A stretch of 21,295 bases of DNA from an uncultured Prevotellaceae bacterium (GTDB taxonomy: Bacteria > Bacteroidota > Bacteroidia > Bacteroidales > Muribaculaceae), in NCBI GenBank assembly GCA_946055125.1, contig CAMGFF010000008.1, positions 1 through 21,295 of the forward strand, read 5' to 3'. The notes beneath the pieces are model-generated. The model was not told the DNA's origin, ran no database searches, and saw only the letters and a list, made by a program, of their open reading frames with translations. Each line of letters begins with the position of its first letter. Within the stretch, counting starts at the first letter, position 1. Below, in pieces: positions 6,491-14,719 of this stretch. The translations under genes and the position numbers were made by a program.

Positions 6491-8230
6491 ATGAGCAAAT
6501 CCTCTCACAAGAATACACACAGGCTTGGGCATAAGGTTCGCAACGCGATCTTATGCCTTTTGGCTCTATCTATGCTCAGTGCAATGGGCACCAATGCCTG
6601 GGCACAAGCCGGCAAGAACAACCACAAAATGCCCGCAAAGACCTCCATTAAGAAGCCCGCAAAGCCCACCACGCGCAAAAACCGAATCACGCCACAGATT
6701 CCCGGCGCCGACCGCAACCAGAAGAACAAAATCTTCCTCGAGCGGGCCGACGTGCTCGTGGCCGATGAGAAAATCAGCCGCGACTACCAGATTCTGCGCG
6801 GAAACGTGGAGTTCAGCAAGAGCGGCACGCGAATGTATTGCGACAGCGCCTACTTCTACGAAGCCTCCAACTCGCTCGATGCCTTCGGCCATGTGAAGAT
6901 GAATCAAGGTGACACCCTCTTCGTCTATGCCGACGTGCTCTACTACAGCGGCACCGACGAGATTGCCCAGCTTCGCCACAACGTGAGGCTGGAGAACCGC
7001 GAGGTGACGCTGTTCACCGACAGCCTCGACTACGACATGGTGGAGAACCTGGGCTACTACTTCGAGGGCGGAAAGATTGTAGATGCCAAGAATGAGCTCT
7101 CGAGCGTCTACGGCCAGTATGAGCCCGACACCAAGAACGCCGAGTTCCTCTTCGACGTGGAGCTGCTCAACGACGACTATGTGATGCACACCGACACACT
7201 CCACTACAACACCGACACCCACATCGCCGACATCGTGGGCCGAACCACAATCGTGTCGGACAGCAGCATCGTCTATTCAAGCCTCGGATGGTATAACACC
7301 GATGCCGACAATGCCACGCTCTACCGCCGCTCGCTCATCGTGACCAAGGACGGCCAGACGCTCACCGGCGACACCGTCTATTACGACCGCGCCAAGGGCT
7401 ACGGCGAGGCATTCGGCAACATGATTCTCACCGACTCGGTGCACAGCTCCATTCTCGACGGCGACTATGGCTACCACAACGAGAAGGAAAACCTCTCCTT
7501 CGCCACTCGCCGCGCACGCGCACGCGAATACTCAAAGGGCGACACACTTTACCTCCACGCCGACACCATTCGCACATTCCTCGAGGAGGGCGACGACTCT
7601 ATGCGCGTGATGGTGGCCAGTCCCCGCGTGCGTTTCTACCGCGTGAACGTGCAAGGACTATGCGACTCCATGAGCGTCACCGAGCGCGATACGATGCTCA
7701 ACATGTATGACCACTGCGTGCTGTGGAACACCAACCGACAGATAACCGGAAATGTGATACATGTGCACGGCAACGACAGCACCGTGGACTATGCCCTCCT
7801 GCCCGACTATGCCATGATGGGTGAGCACATTGGCGAGAACTACTTCAACCAGCTCGCCGGAAAGGAAATGAAGGCCTACTTCGAGAATGAGGAGCTGCGG
7901 CAGCTCGATGTGAATGGCAACGTGCAGCTAATCATGTATCCCATGGAGGACGACTCTACCTACAACAAGCTCGTGGATGCCGAGAGCAGCTACATGAAAA
8001 TCCTCCTCAAGCCCAAGCAGGAAATCGAGAAAATCACCATGTGGCCCGAGGTGAGCGGCAACGTTACGCCCCTCTACCTATCCAAGCGCTCGCAATACTT
8101 CCTAAAGGGCTTCGCCTGGCATGAGGCATTGCGCCCTAAGGACCCCGACGATATTTTCAACTATCCCGAGGAGGAAATGAAAAAGCTCATGGGCACCGAG
8201 ATGGCCAAGCGCCGCAGCGTGCGCCGCTAA
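6491..8230 (+). CDS. OstA-like (LptA/LptD N-domain type) LPS-transport protein
   Basis: 579 residues. A basic N-region and hydrophobic core end in TNAWA (cleavage about residue 38), followed by a Lys/Pro-rich linker (about 40-68). The rest is built of repeated beta-strand units of the OstA/LptA jelly-roll type: GNVEFSKSGTRMYCDSAYFY, HVKMNQGDTLFVYADVLYYS, NREVTLFTDSLDYD, DGQTLTGDTVYYD, each with the recurrent G-D-T/S-L-x-Y-D pattern. Known members form or extend the periplasmic bridge that carries lipopolysaccharide from the inner membrane to LptD in the outer membrane. This Bacteroidetes type is much longer than E. coli LptA (about 185 aa) and lacks the LptD barrel. It lies between surA and mutL, all co-directional, which supports an envelope role. 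The C-terminus (KPKDPDDIFNYPEEEMKK-like) is soluble and acidic. Confidence 0.85.
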   Translation: MSKSSHKNTHRLGHKVRNAILCLLALSMLSAMGTNAWAQAGKNNHKMPAKTSIKKPAKPTTRKNRITPQIPGADRNQKNKIFLERADVLVADEKISRDYQILRGNVEFSKSGTRMYCDSAYFYEASNSLDAFGHVKMNQGDTLFVYADVLYYSGTDEIAQLRHNVRLENREVTLFTDSLDYDMVENLGYYFEGGKIVDAKNELSSVYGQYEPDTKNAEFLFDVELLNDDYVMHTDTLHYNTDTHIADIVGRTTIVSDSSIVYSSLGWYNTDADNATLYRRSLIVTKDGQTLTGDTVYYDRAKGYGEAFGNMILTDSVHSSILDGDYGYHNEKENLSFATRRARAREYSKGDTLYLHADTIRTFLEEGDDSMRVMVASPRVRFYRVNVQGLCDSMSVTERDTMLNMYDHCVLWNTNRQITGNVIHVHGNDSTVDYALLPDYAMMGEHIGENYFNQLAGKEMKAYFENEELRQLDVNGNVQLIMYPMEDDSTYNKLVDAESSYMKILLKPKQEIEKITMWPEVSGNVTPLYLSKRSQYFLKGFAWHEALRPKDPDDIFNYPEEEMKKLMGTEMAKRRSVRR

Positions 8231-8285
8231 GTGCATTTCCCACTCCACAAACCTCAAAAAAAGAACACCGCATACTGAAAAAATT

Positions 8286-10181
8286 ATGAGCGACATAATA
8301 AAAGTGCTTCCCGACTCCGTTGCCAATCAAATCGCCGCCGGCGAGGTGATTCAGCGACCCGCGTCGGTCATCAAAGAGCTGGTGGAAAACTCCATCGACG
8401 CCAAGGCCACTAGGGTGCAGATCATCCTCAAGGAGGCCGGGCGCACGCTTATTCAGGTAATCGACGACGGCATAGGAATGACCGACACCGATGCACGCCT
8501 CTCCTTTGAGCGCCACTCTACCTCTAAGATTCGCAAGGCCGCCGACCTCTTTGCGCTTCACACCAATGGATTCCGTGGCGAGGCTCTTGCCTCAATCGCT
8601 GCCATATCGCAGATTGAGCTGCGCACCTGCTGCCGTGGCGCCGACATTGGCACTCACATCGTGATCAGCGCCTCGCAGTGTGAGAGCCAGGAACCCGACG
8701 TGTGCCAGCCCGGTTGCAACTTCATGGTGAAAAATATTTTCTTCAACGTGCCGGCTCGCCGCAAGTTCCTCAAGTCGAACCCCGTGGAGCTGTCGAATAT
8801 CGTGAGGGAATTTGAGAAGCTGGCTCTGGTGAACCCCCAGGTGGAGTTCACCCTCGTGCACAACGACAGCGTGATGTATCAGCTCTGCGCCGGCTCATTC
8901 AAGCAGCGCATCACTTCGCTCTTTGGCCGGAACCTCGACCAGCAGCTTATCCCTATCTCAATCGACACCGACCTGGTGAAGATTGAGGGTCTCGTGTGCA
9001 AGCCCGAGAACGTGCGCAAGCGCAACTTCCTGCAATACCTCTTTGTGAATGGCCGATTCATGCGCCACCCCTACTTCCACAAGGCCATACTTTCAAGCTA
9101 TGAGCAGCTAATCCCCGAGGGAACTCAGCCCAACTATTTCCTGAATTTCACCGTCGACCCCGAAACTATCGATGTGAACATTCACCCTACCAAGACCGAG
9201 ATTAAATTTGAGAACGAGCAGCCTATATGGCAGATTCTCTCGGCTGCCGTGAAAGAGTCGCTGGGGCGCTTCAGCATCGCGCCGTCGATTGACTTCGACA
9301 CCGAGGGCGCACCTGAGATGCCGGCTTTTCAGCCTATTGAGCTCGACAGCATCGAGGCCCCGCGCCTCGATGTCGACCCCACCTACAACCCTTTCAAGGC
9401 CACCGAGCGCAAGCCCTCGGCAGCAGCACAGGCCAAGTCATCGGGTGGCAGCTATGAGAGCTATGCCAAGTCGCACCCGGCAATGAACTGGGAGGCTCTC
9501 TATGAGAACTTCGAGAGCTCGAAGCTAATGGGGCTTGAGGCCGAAGCCGACGACCTCGTTCCCACCGTTGAGCCCGGGCAGCTCCCAATCTCGGGCGACG
9601 ATGGCGATGGGGCGGGGGAGAGCCCGGCGATGCTCCAGGTGAAGGGGCGCTACATCGTGCAGACGGTGCAGTCGGGGCTTATGCTCGTCGACCAGCACCG
9701 GGCTCATGTGCGTGTGCTCTACGACCGCTACCTGAAGCAGGTGAGCAACAACAGCATCGTGTCGCAGTCGATTCTCTTCCCCGAGGTGCTGCACCTATCG
9801 CAGCCGCAGCACCTCATCATGGCCGAGCTGTGCGACGAGATTGAGAAAGTGGGCTTCAGCCTCTCAAGCCTCGGCGGCAACGACTGGTCGATCTCGGCCA
9901 TCCCGGCCGGCGTGGAGAATGTGGATGTGAAGGACCTGCTGCTCGAGGTAATCGACTCGATAATCGAGGGCGGCGAGTCGATAGCCAGCCGCGTTTTTGA
10001 GCACATCGCCCTCACCGTGGCCGAGCGCGCCGCAATACCCTATGGGAAGCCCCTCTCGGCCGAGGAGATGGAAAGCCTTATGGGCGACCTCCTGCGCCTG
10101 CCGCAGCCCAATTACACACCCGCGGGCAAGACGGTGATTTGCATGCTTCCGCTCGACAAGATTGCGGCAATGTTCAGCTGA
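8286..10181 (+). CDS. mutL: DNA mismatch repair protein MutL, endonuclease motifs degenerate
   Basis: 631 residues. The N-terminal GHKL ATPase is complete: AAGEVIQRPASVIKELVENS with E34 (general base) and N35 (Mg2+), then DDGIGM at about 60-65, RHSTSKI and GFRGEALASIAAI. A transducer domain follows (FVNGRFMRH, VDVNIHPTKTEIKF). A low-complexity linker spans about 340-450 and the dimerisation domain about 455-631. In the C-terminal domain the nuclease motif DQHA(x)2E(x)4E reads DQHRAHVRVLYD at 469-480: the first Glu is V475 and the second is D480. The ACR motif region reads AERAAIPYGKP, and the CPHGRP motif position reads NYTPAGKT. The beta-clamp-binding QxxLFP motif is kept (QSILFP). MutL couples MutS mismatch recognition to strand incision. 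It lies 55 bp after the ostA-like gene with no terminator between them, so it is probably co-transcribed. Confidence 0.96.
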   Translation: MSDIIKVLPDSVANQIAAGEVIQRPASVIKELVENSIDAKATRVQIILKEAGRTLIQVIDDGIGMTDTDARLSFERHSTSKIRKAADLFALHTNGFRGEALASIAAISQIELRTCCRGADIGTHIVISASQCESQEPDVCQPGCNFMVKNIFFNVPARRKFLKSNPVELSNIVREFEKLALVNPQVEFTLVHNDSVMYQLCAGSFKQRITSLFGRNLDQQLIPISIDTDLVKIEGLVCKPENVRKRNFLQYLFVNGRFMRHPYFHKAILSSYEQLIPEGTQPNYFLNFTVDPETIDVNIHPTKTEIKFENEQPIWQILSAAVKESLGRFSIAPSIDFDTEGAPEMPAFQPIELDSIEAPRLDVDPTYNPFKATERKPSAAAQAKSSGGSYESYAKSHPAMNWEALYENFESSKLMGLEAEADDLVPTVEPGQLPISGDDGDGAGESPAMLQVKGRYIVQTVQSGLMLVDQHRAHVRVLYDRYLKQVSNNSIVSQSILFPEVLHLSQPQHLIMAELCDEIEKVGFSLSSLGGNDWSISAIPAGVENVDVKDLLLEVIDSIIEGGESIASRVFEHIALTVAERAAIPYGKPLSAEEMESLMGDLLRLPQPNYTPAGKTVICMLPLDKIAAMFS

Positions 10182-10286
10182 GAGGTGGTTGCCGCAGCCC
10201 ATAACGTATTCTCGCGAGGATAATAGGCTGTTTTGTACTATTTGCGACAAATTAAGTTCTTTCCCACACGATTTTGTGTGAAAAAA

Positions 10287-10318
10287 TTTGCTGCTTTGGC
10301 AAATAATGCCTATTTTTG
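10287..10318 (+). promoter_or_regulatory. Bacteroidetes-type promoter of the TPR/PD40-floA unit
   Basis: TTTG (10287-10290), a 20-bp spacer and TATTTTTG (10311-10318) match TTTG-N19-21-TAnnTTTG completely. It lies 36 bp upstream of the ATG at 10355. The short GTG-started extension at 10346 adds only three codons. Upstream, CACAC/GTGTG at about 10266-10280 forms a weak hairpin without a U-tract, so termination after mutL is unclear. Confidence 0.72.
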
Positions 10319-10354
10319 GGTTTTGATAGTGAAACCTTTTAGAAAGTGACTGTT

Positions 10355-11773
10355 ATGAAAGCAAGAATGTTACTCATCTCGGCCGTGCTTGCCGGCGCAC
10401 AGGCTCTCGTGGGAGCCACGCTCGAGCAGGCCAAGGCCGTGTTTAACAAGGGCGACTATGCCAAGGCTCTGCCCATGATGCAGGAGCAGCACAAGAAGTC
10501 GCCGAAGAATGGCTCGGTGAGCTACTGGCTTGGCGTGTGCCTCTATGAGACCGGCGGCAAGGCCGGGCAGTCGCGGCAGCTTCTCGAATATGCCGCCTCG
10601 CGCAATGTGACCGAGGCTCACCGCTACCTGGCTCTCCTTGCCTGCGACAACTACGACTTTGCAGCGGCCGAGGAGCATATCGACGACTATGAGGCTGCAC
10701 TCGCCAAGGCCAAGAAGCCCGCCGACGCCGCCACCGCACTGCGCGGCATGGTGGCCAAGGCTAAGATGATGATTGACCATGTGGAGAAGATTGTGATTGT
10801 CGACAGCACCTCGGTGGATAAGGACCACCTGCTTTTCGCCATCAGCCTCTCGGCCAGCTGTGGGGCGCTCGGCGATGCCACTGCGATGCCCAAGGAGCTT
10901 GGGCGCAGCGATGCTACGCTGGTGCACACCTCTGAGTCGGGCGACCGCGTGGTGTGGTCGCAGCCCGGTGAGGGTGGCCGGCAGGAGCTGTGGGAGGCCG
11001 TGCGCCTCGTGCAGGGCTGGGACGAGCCTGTGTGCCTCAGCGCCGGCCTTGGGGTGGAGGGCAATGCCGCCTATCCATTTCTCATGCAGGACGGCGTGAC
11101 GCTCTATTTCGCGGCCGACGGCGACGACTCTCTTGGTGGCTACGACATCTTCATGACGCGCAAGGACATGGACACAGGCGAGAATTACAAGCCCCAGAAT
11201 GTGGGTATGCCCTACAATTCGCCCTACGACGACCTGCTGCTTGCCATCGATGAGGAGAAGAACCTGGGCTGGTGGGTCACCGACCGCAACCAGATTCCGG
11301 GAAAGCTCACCATCTACACTTTCATTCCCAATCCATCGCGCGTGAACTACAGCCCCGACGACCCCCGCATCGCCAGCCTTGCCCGGGTGAGCTGCTACCG
11401 CGACACCTGGGGCGACAAAGACTACTCATCACTGGCAAGCGACGCTGCCTTCCCGGTAACTCACGCTCTCACCTCGGTGAAGGAGTTTGCCTTCAACGTC
11501 TACAATGGCGTGGTGTATCACACATTTGATGATTTCAAGACTGCCTCGGGAGCGAAGATGATGGAGGAACTCATAGTGATGCAGCGCCGCTACTCGAGCA
11601 ATTGTGAGCGCCTTGCCTCGCTCAGGCACAAGTATGCAGGGGCTTCGAAGCAGGAAAAGGACAGCCTCAAGGGCACGATTCTACAACTTGAGACGTCGCT
11701 TGAGAAAACACGGTTTGACATGGGCGAGATGGAGAACTCAATTCGCAAGATAGAAATGAATAAATCAATTTAA
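10355..11773 (+). CDS. Secreted TPR and PD40 (WD40-like propeller) protein of unknown function
   Basis: 472 residues from ATG 10355 (MKARMLLISAVLAGAQALVGA looks like a signal peptide). Residues 22-135 hold helical TPR units (TLEQAKAVFNKGDYAKALPM, SVSYWLGVCLYETGG, EAHRYLALLACDNYDFAAAE). About 185-330 form PD40/TolB-like propeller blades, the clearest being DGVTLYFAADGDDSLGGYDI around 247-265 and YDDLLLAIDEEKNLGWWVT. The C-terminal 75 residues are a charged coiled coil (KQEKDSLKGTILQLETSLEK). The same TPR plus PD40 pairing occurs in larger Bacteroidetes envelope proteins that also carry an OmpA domain; no OmpA domain is present here. No enzymatic motif is seen and the function is unknown. Located 26 bp upstream of floA with no terminator between, so an envelope- or membrane-associated role together with FloA is a reasonable inference. 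Confidence 0.85.
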   Translation: MKARMLLISAVLAGAQALVGATLEQAKAVFNKGDYAKALPMMQEQHKKSPKNGSVSYWLGVCLYETGGKAGQSRQLLEYAASRNVTEAHRYLALLACDNYDFAAAEEHIDDYEAALAKAKKPADAATALRGMVAKAKMMIDHVEKIVIVDSTSVDKDHLLFAISLSASCGALGDATAMPKELGRSDATLVHTSESGDRVVWSQPGEGGRQELWEAVRLVQGWDEPVCLSAGLGVEGNAAYPFLMQDGVTLYFAADGDDSLGGYDIFMTRKDMDTGENYKPQNVGMPYNSPYDDLLLAIDEEKNLGWWVTDRNQIPGKLTIYTFIPNPSRVNYSPDDPRIASLARVSCYRDTWGDKDYSSLASDAAFPVTHALTSVKEFAFNVYNGVVYHTFDDFKTASGAKMMEELIVMQRRYSSNCERLASLRHKYAGASKQEKDSLKGTILQLETSLEKTRFDMGEMENSIRKIEMNKSI

Positions 11774-11799
11774 CCTAATCTAAATAATTTACCTAACTT

Positions 11800-12780
11800 A
11801 TGGCATTTGAATTTGTGATTTTTGGAGTAGTTGTGATAGCGATAATCGTTTTGTCGATATTCTTCTACTATGTGCCTATGTTCCTGTGGATTTCGGCACA
11901 AGTTTCGGGTGTGAGAATATCCCTGGTTCAGCTTTTTCTGATGCGCATCCGCAAGGTGCCCGCCAATGTGATTGTGCAGGCTCTCATCGAGGCTCACAAG
12001 GCCGGCCTGAGCGATGTGACTCGCGACGACCTTGAGGCGCATTACCTTGCCGGTGGCAATGTGGAGAAAGTGGTGCACGCCCTCGTCTCGGCCGCCAAGG
12101 CCAATATCGACCTGGGCTTCAAGATGGCCACCGCCATCGACCTCGCCGGCCGCGATGTGTTTCAGGCCGTGCAGATGTCGGTGAATCCTAAGGTAATCGA
12201 CACTCCGCCGGTCACCGCAGTGGCCAAGGACGGAATCCAGCTCATAGCCAAGGCTCGTGTCACCGTGCGTGCCAACATTCGCCAGCTCGTGGGTGGTGCC
12301 GGTGAGGACACCGTGCTGGCCCGCGTGGGCGAGGGCATTGTGTCGTCGATTGGCTCCTCCGAGAGCCACAAGCAGGTGCTTGAGAACCCCGACTCAATCT
12401 CGAAGCTGGTGCTCAAGAAGGGACTCGACTCGGGCACTGCATTTGAGATTCTGTCGATCGACATTGCCGACATCGACATAGGCAAGAACATCGGAGCTAC
12501 GCTGCAAATCGACCAGGCACAGGCCGACAAGAACATTGCCCAGGCTAAGGCCGAGGAGCGCCGCGCAATGGCTATCGCACTGGAGCAGGAGATGAAGGCT
12601 AAGGCGCAAGAGGCCCGCGCCAAGGTGATTGAGGCCGAGGCAGAGGTGCCTCTCGCTATGGCCGAGGCTTTCCGCAATGGCAACCTTGGAATAATGGACT
12701 ACTACCGCATGAAGAACATTGAGGCCGACACCTCCATGCGAGAGTCGATAGCCCGACCCGGAACACCAACCCAGAAGTAG
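11800..12780 (+). CDS. floA: Flotillin-like protein FloA (UPF0365 family)
   Basis: 326 residues. One N-terminal hydrophobic stretch (about 4-31, VIFGVVVIAIIVLSIFFYYV) acts as a membrane hairpin or anchor. A conserved flotillin-like SPFH region follows (RKVPANVIVQALIEAHKAGL, LAGGNVEKVVHALVSAAKAN, DVFQAVQMSVNPKVIDTPPV). A C-terminal Ala/Glu-rich coiled coil spans about 235-290 (AQAKAEERRAMAIALEQEMK) before the family tail EVPLAMAEAFRNGNLGIMDY. The length matches characterised FloA (about 331 aa in Bacillus subtilis). FloA scaffolds ordered membrane microdomains that help assemble membrane protein complexes and tune fluidity. In many genomes it sits next to an NfeD-family gene. Here its partner is the TPR/PD40 gene, and the next gene lies beyond a terminator. 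Confidence 0.95.
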   Translation: MAFEFVIFGVVVIAIIVLSIFFYYVPMFLWISAQVSGVRISLVQLFLMRIRKVPANVIVQALIEAHKAGLSDVTRDDLEAHYLAGGNVEKVVHALVSAAKANIDLGFKMATAIDLAGRDVFQAVQMSVNPKVIDTPPVTAVAKDGIQLIAKARVTVRANIRQLVGGAGEDTVLARVGEGIVSSIGSSESHKQVLENPDSISKLVLKKGLDSGTAFEILSIDIADIDIGKNIGATLQIDQAQADKNIAQAKAEERRAMAIALEQEMKAKAQEARAKVIEAEAEVPLAMAEAFRNGNLGIMDYYRMKNIEADTSMRESIARPGTPTQK

Positions 12781-12820
12781 TGACACAACTTTCACACACA
12801 TTGTGCGACAATAAAAAAAT

Positions 12821-12867
12821 AAAGAATCTGTGGGATACGACAAAATGGCGACGCCCACAGATTTTTT
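12821..12867 (+). terminator. Terminator after floA
   Basis: AATCTGTGGG (12825-12834) pairs perfectly with CCCACAGATT (12854-12863). A/T and G-U pairs extend the stem to about 14 bp (12821-12867), and the distal arm runs into six T residues. The loop is 19 nt. Confidence 0.85.
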
Positions 12868-12890
12868 GTGAAACTTAATAATTATATCAA

Positions 12891-13718
12891 ATGATTGATT
12901 TCGGAGAGATTGTAAAGAGCAGCAGATTATATAATTTCCATTCTCACACTCAGTTTTGCGACGGCCGCGCCACAATGGAGCAATTTGTGGTGGCTGCGAT
13001 TGGGCAGGGGTTCACTCACTATGGCTTCACGCCACACTCACCGGTGCCCATTGCCTCGCCTTGCAACATGAAGGCCGAGGACGTGCCGGCCTATCTGGCC
13101 GAGTTCAGCAGGCTCAAGGCCCTCTATGGCCATCGCATCAATCTCTGCCTCTCGATGGAAATCGACTATCTGGGTCCACAATGGGGAGCCTCGAGCAGCT
13201 ACTTCAGCACCGTGCCGCTCGACTACCGCCTCTCGTCGGTGCACTTCATTCCCTCAATGGTTGACAGCGGCGAGATGGTGGATGTTGACGGAAATTTCCT
13301 CTCTTTCCGCAAGAAGATGGAAACCTACTTTGGCAACGACATCGAGGCTGTGGTGCGCAGCTTCTACGCTCAGAGCATTGCTATGATTGAGGCGGGCGGA
13401 CTCGACGTGGTGGGGCACTTCGACAAGATTGGCCACAACGCCGGCCACTTCAGTGAGGGAATTGAGCAAGAGCCATGGTATATTGAGCTGGTGGAGCGCA
13501 CATTCGAGGCCATTATGGACCATCACCTCATCATCGAGGTCAACACCAAGGCCCTGCGCGACCATGGTCGCACTTTCCCCAACCAGCGCTTCTACTATCT
13601 TCTGAAGCGCTACCACGCACCGCTGCTCATCAACAGCGACGCTCACTACCCCGAGCTAATCAACGCCGGCCGCGAGGAAACAATGTCGCTCCTCGCCACA
13701 GCCCTCCCGCCCAAGTAG
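12891..13718 (+). CDS. PHP-family phosphatase, histidinol-phosphatase (HisK) type
   Basis: 275 residues. It carries the trinuclear-metal ligand set of the PHP superfamily: FHSHTQFCDG (H17, H19, D24), FTPHSP (H49), SMEIDYL, SSVHFIP, VVGHFDKIGHNAG, EVNTKALR and NSDAHYP (D250, H252). These match HisK-type histidinol-phosphate phosphatases, which release phosphate from L-histidinol phosphate in the last-but-one step of histidine synthesis. No other his gene is nearby. Some Bacteroidetes carry a bifunctional HisB, so this protein might act on another phosphoester. Start at ATG 12891, right behind the floA terminator, with no clear TAnnTTTG promoter in the 23-bp gap. It is therefore either transcribed from a weak promoter or by read-through. 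Cytoplasmic, no signal peptide. Confidence 0.85.
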   Translation: MIDFGEIVKSSRLYNFHSHTQFCDGRATMEQFVVAAIGQGFTHYGFTPHSPVPIASPCNMKAEDVPAYLAEFSRLKALYGHRINLCLSMEIDYLGPQWGASSSYFSTVPLDYRLSSVHFIPSMVDSGEMVDVDGNFLSFRKKMETYFGNDIEAVVRSFYAQSIAMIEAGGLDVVGHFDKIGHNAGHFSEGIEQEPWYIELVERTFEAIMDHHLIIEVNTKALRDHGRTFPNQRFYYLLKRYHAPLLINSDAHYPELINAGREETMSLLATALPPK

Positions 13719-13729
13719 ACAAAGATATG

Positions 13730-14491
13730 TCACTCGGTGGGGAAGGGGTAGCCCTGAGCCTCGAGGAAGTCGCGCAGCACGCGCGAGAAGTACTCATTAT
13801 TGGCGCGGTTGTAGCGAATGTCGGTGAATACGTGTGCGAGCGATGGCTTGGCGTTTTCGGCCACATATTTCTTGTTCACCTCAAGCGCTTCTTTTTCGGC
13901 ATAAATTTCCTTGATGCTTGCGGCGGTGCAGCCGGCATATTGCTCGTGGTGCACAATGGCGCTGGTGGGTATTCGCTCGGCCTTGGGCTCGGAGGCGGGG
14001 TCGAGGGGATAGCCCAGTGTCACGGTGAGTATGGGCACCACCTTGTCGGGCAGGCCGAGCACACGGGCTATTTCGGGGGCATTGTAGGTGGTGGTGCCGA
14101 GGTAGCAGCAGCCGAGTCCTTCCATCTCGGCGGCGGTGACGAATTGCTGTGCGAGGATGGTGGCGTCGAGCATCGCGCCGATGAACGACTGGAAGTTGCC
14201 ATATCCCGGCTCAGCCCCCGAGGCGAGGCACCACTGCTCGAAGCGGTGAAAGTCGGCGCAGAAGGTGAGCACCACCGGGGCCTGTGTCACCATAGGCTGG
14301 CCGAAGTGGCATGGGGCGAGGCGTTGCTTCATTGCGGCATCGCGGGTCACCACCACGCTATAGAGCTGCATTCCGCCCAGTGTGGGGGCTTGCACTGCTT
14401 TCTCAATAAGGCTGTAGAGTAACTTGTCGCTAATATCGGCTGAGGTGTAGCGGCGTATCGTCTTGCGGTGTAAAAAGAAGTCTTTTTCCAT
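13730..14491 (-). CDS. FMN-dependent NADPH nitroreductase (NfsA/FRP-like)
   Basis: 253 residues from the ATG at 14491 (MEKDFFLHRKTIRRYTS). The frame is open for 15 more codons upstream, but these lie in the promoter region. Family marks are the N-terminal FMN-phosphate-binding HRKTIRRY (R9, R13, R14), the KAVQAPTLGGMQLYSVVV block, AMLDATILAQQFVTAAEMEG followed by LGCCYLGT, and GLPDKVVPILTVTLGYP. This is the NfsA/FRP branch of flavin oxidoreductases, which move two electrons from NAD(P)H to quinones, flavins or nitroaromatics in the cytoplasm. The physiological substrate is not shown. It is convergent with the PHP gene: only 11 bp lie between the two stop codons (13718 and 13730), leaving no room for a terminator. 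It is divergent from nrdJ across a 298-bp spacer. Confidence 0.88.
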   Translation of the reverse strand: MEKDFFLHRKTIRRYTSADISDKLLYSLIEKAVQAPTLGGMQLYSVVVTRDAAMKQRLAPCHFGQPMVTQAPVVLTFCADFHRFEQWCLASGAEPGYGNFQSFIGAMLDATILAQQFVTAAEMEGLGCCYLGTTTYNAPEIARVLGLPDKVVPILTVTLGYPLDPASEPKAERIPTSAIVHHEQYAGCTAASIKEIYAEKEALEVNKKYVAENAKPSLAHVFTDIRYNRANNEYFSRVLRDFLEAQGYPFPTE

Positions 14492-14513
14492 AGTGTGATA
14501 TTGAATTTTTGCC

Positions 14514-14545
14514 CGAAGATAACCAAAACTTAGCAATTATGCAAG
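14514..14545 (-). promoter_or_regulatory. Possible promoter of the nitroreductase gene
   Basis: On the minus strand, CTTG (14545-14542), a 20-bp spacer and TATCTTCG (14521-14514) differ from TTTG-N20-TAnnTTTG at one position in each box. It lies 22 bp upstream of the ATG at 14491, a plausible distance. Confidence 0.32.
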
Positions 14546-14546
14546 C

Positions 14547-14709
14547 GCCATGGCCGGTGTGGGAAACATGGTGGCACAATGCCCATGGCCGAAACCATTA
14601 ATTTTCAAGCTGATATGTGACGATAATTTCTTTTTCGGAAACTTTTTCGGGCGCACGAAATTTTATTTTATTGATTTCCTGATGGTTAGTAATTATTTTT
14701 GGAAACTTT
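14547..14709. repeat. Short repeated motifs in the nitroreductase-nrdJ divergent spacer
   Basis: The 298-bp spacer 14492-14789 holds two copies of CCATGGCCG (14548-14556 and 14583-14591, 35 bp apart), a tandem TTTTTCGG-AAAC-TTTTTCGG (14631-14650) and two copies of GGAAACTTT (14637-14645 and 14701-14709). CCATGG is itself palindromic. These could be regulator sites for either gene, but chance in AT-rich DNA is possible. No cobalamin-riboswitch core is recognisable here, and the spacer contains no convincing gene. Confidence 0.4.
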
Positions 14710-14719
14710 GCATAAAATT

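Noticed and set aside
10264..10282. CACAC-GATTTT-GTGTG hairpin as mutL terminator
   Set aside because: The stem is only 5 bp and is followed by A residues rather than T; it overlaps the start of the next promoter region.
14492..14536. 15-codon extension of the nitroreductase frame
   Set aside because: Lies in the promoter/leader region; the ATG at 14491 gives the normal family start MEKDFFLHRKTIRRY.
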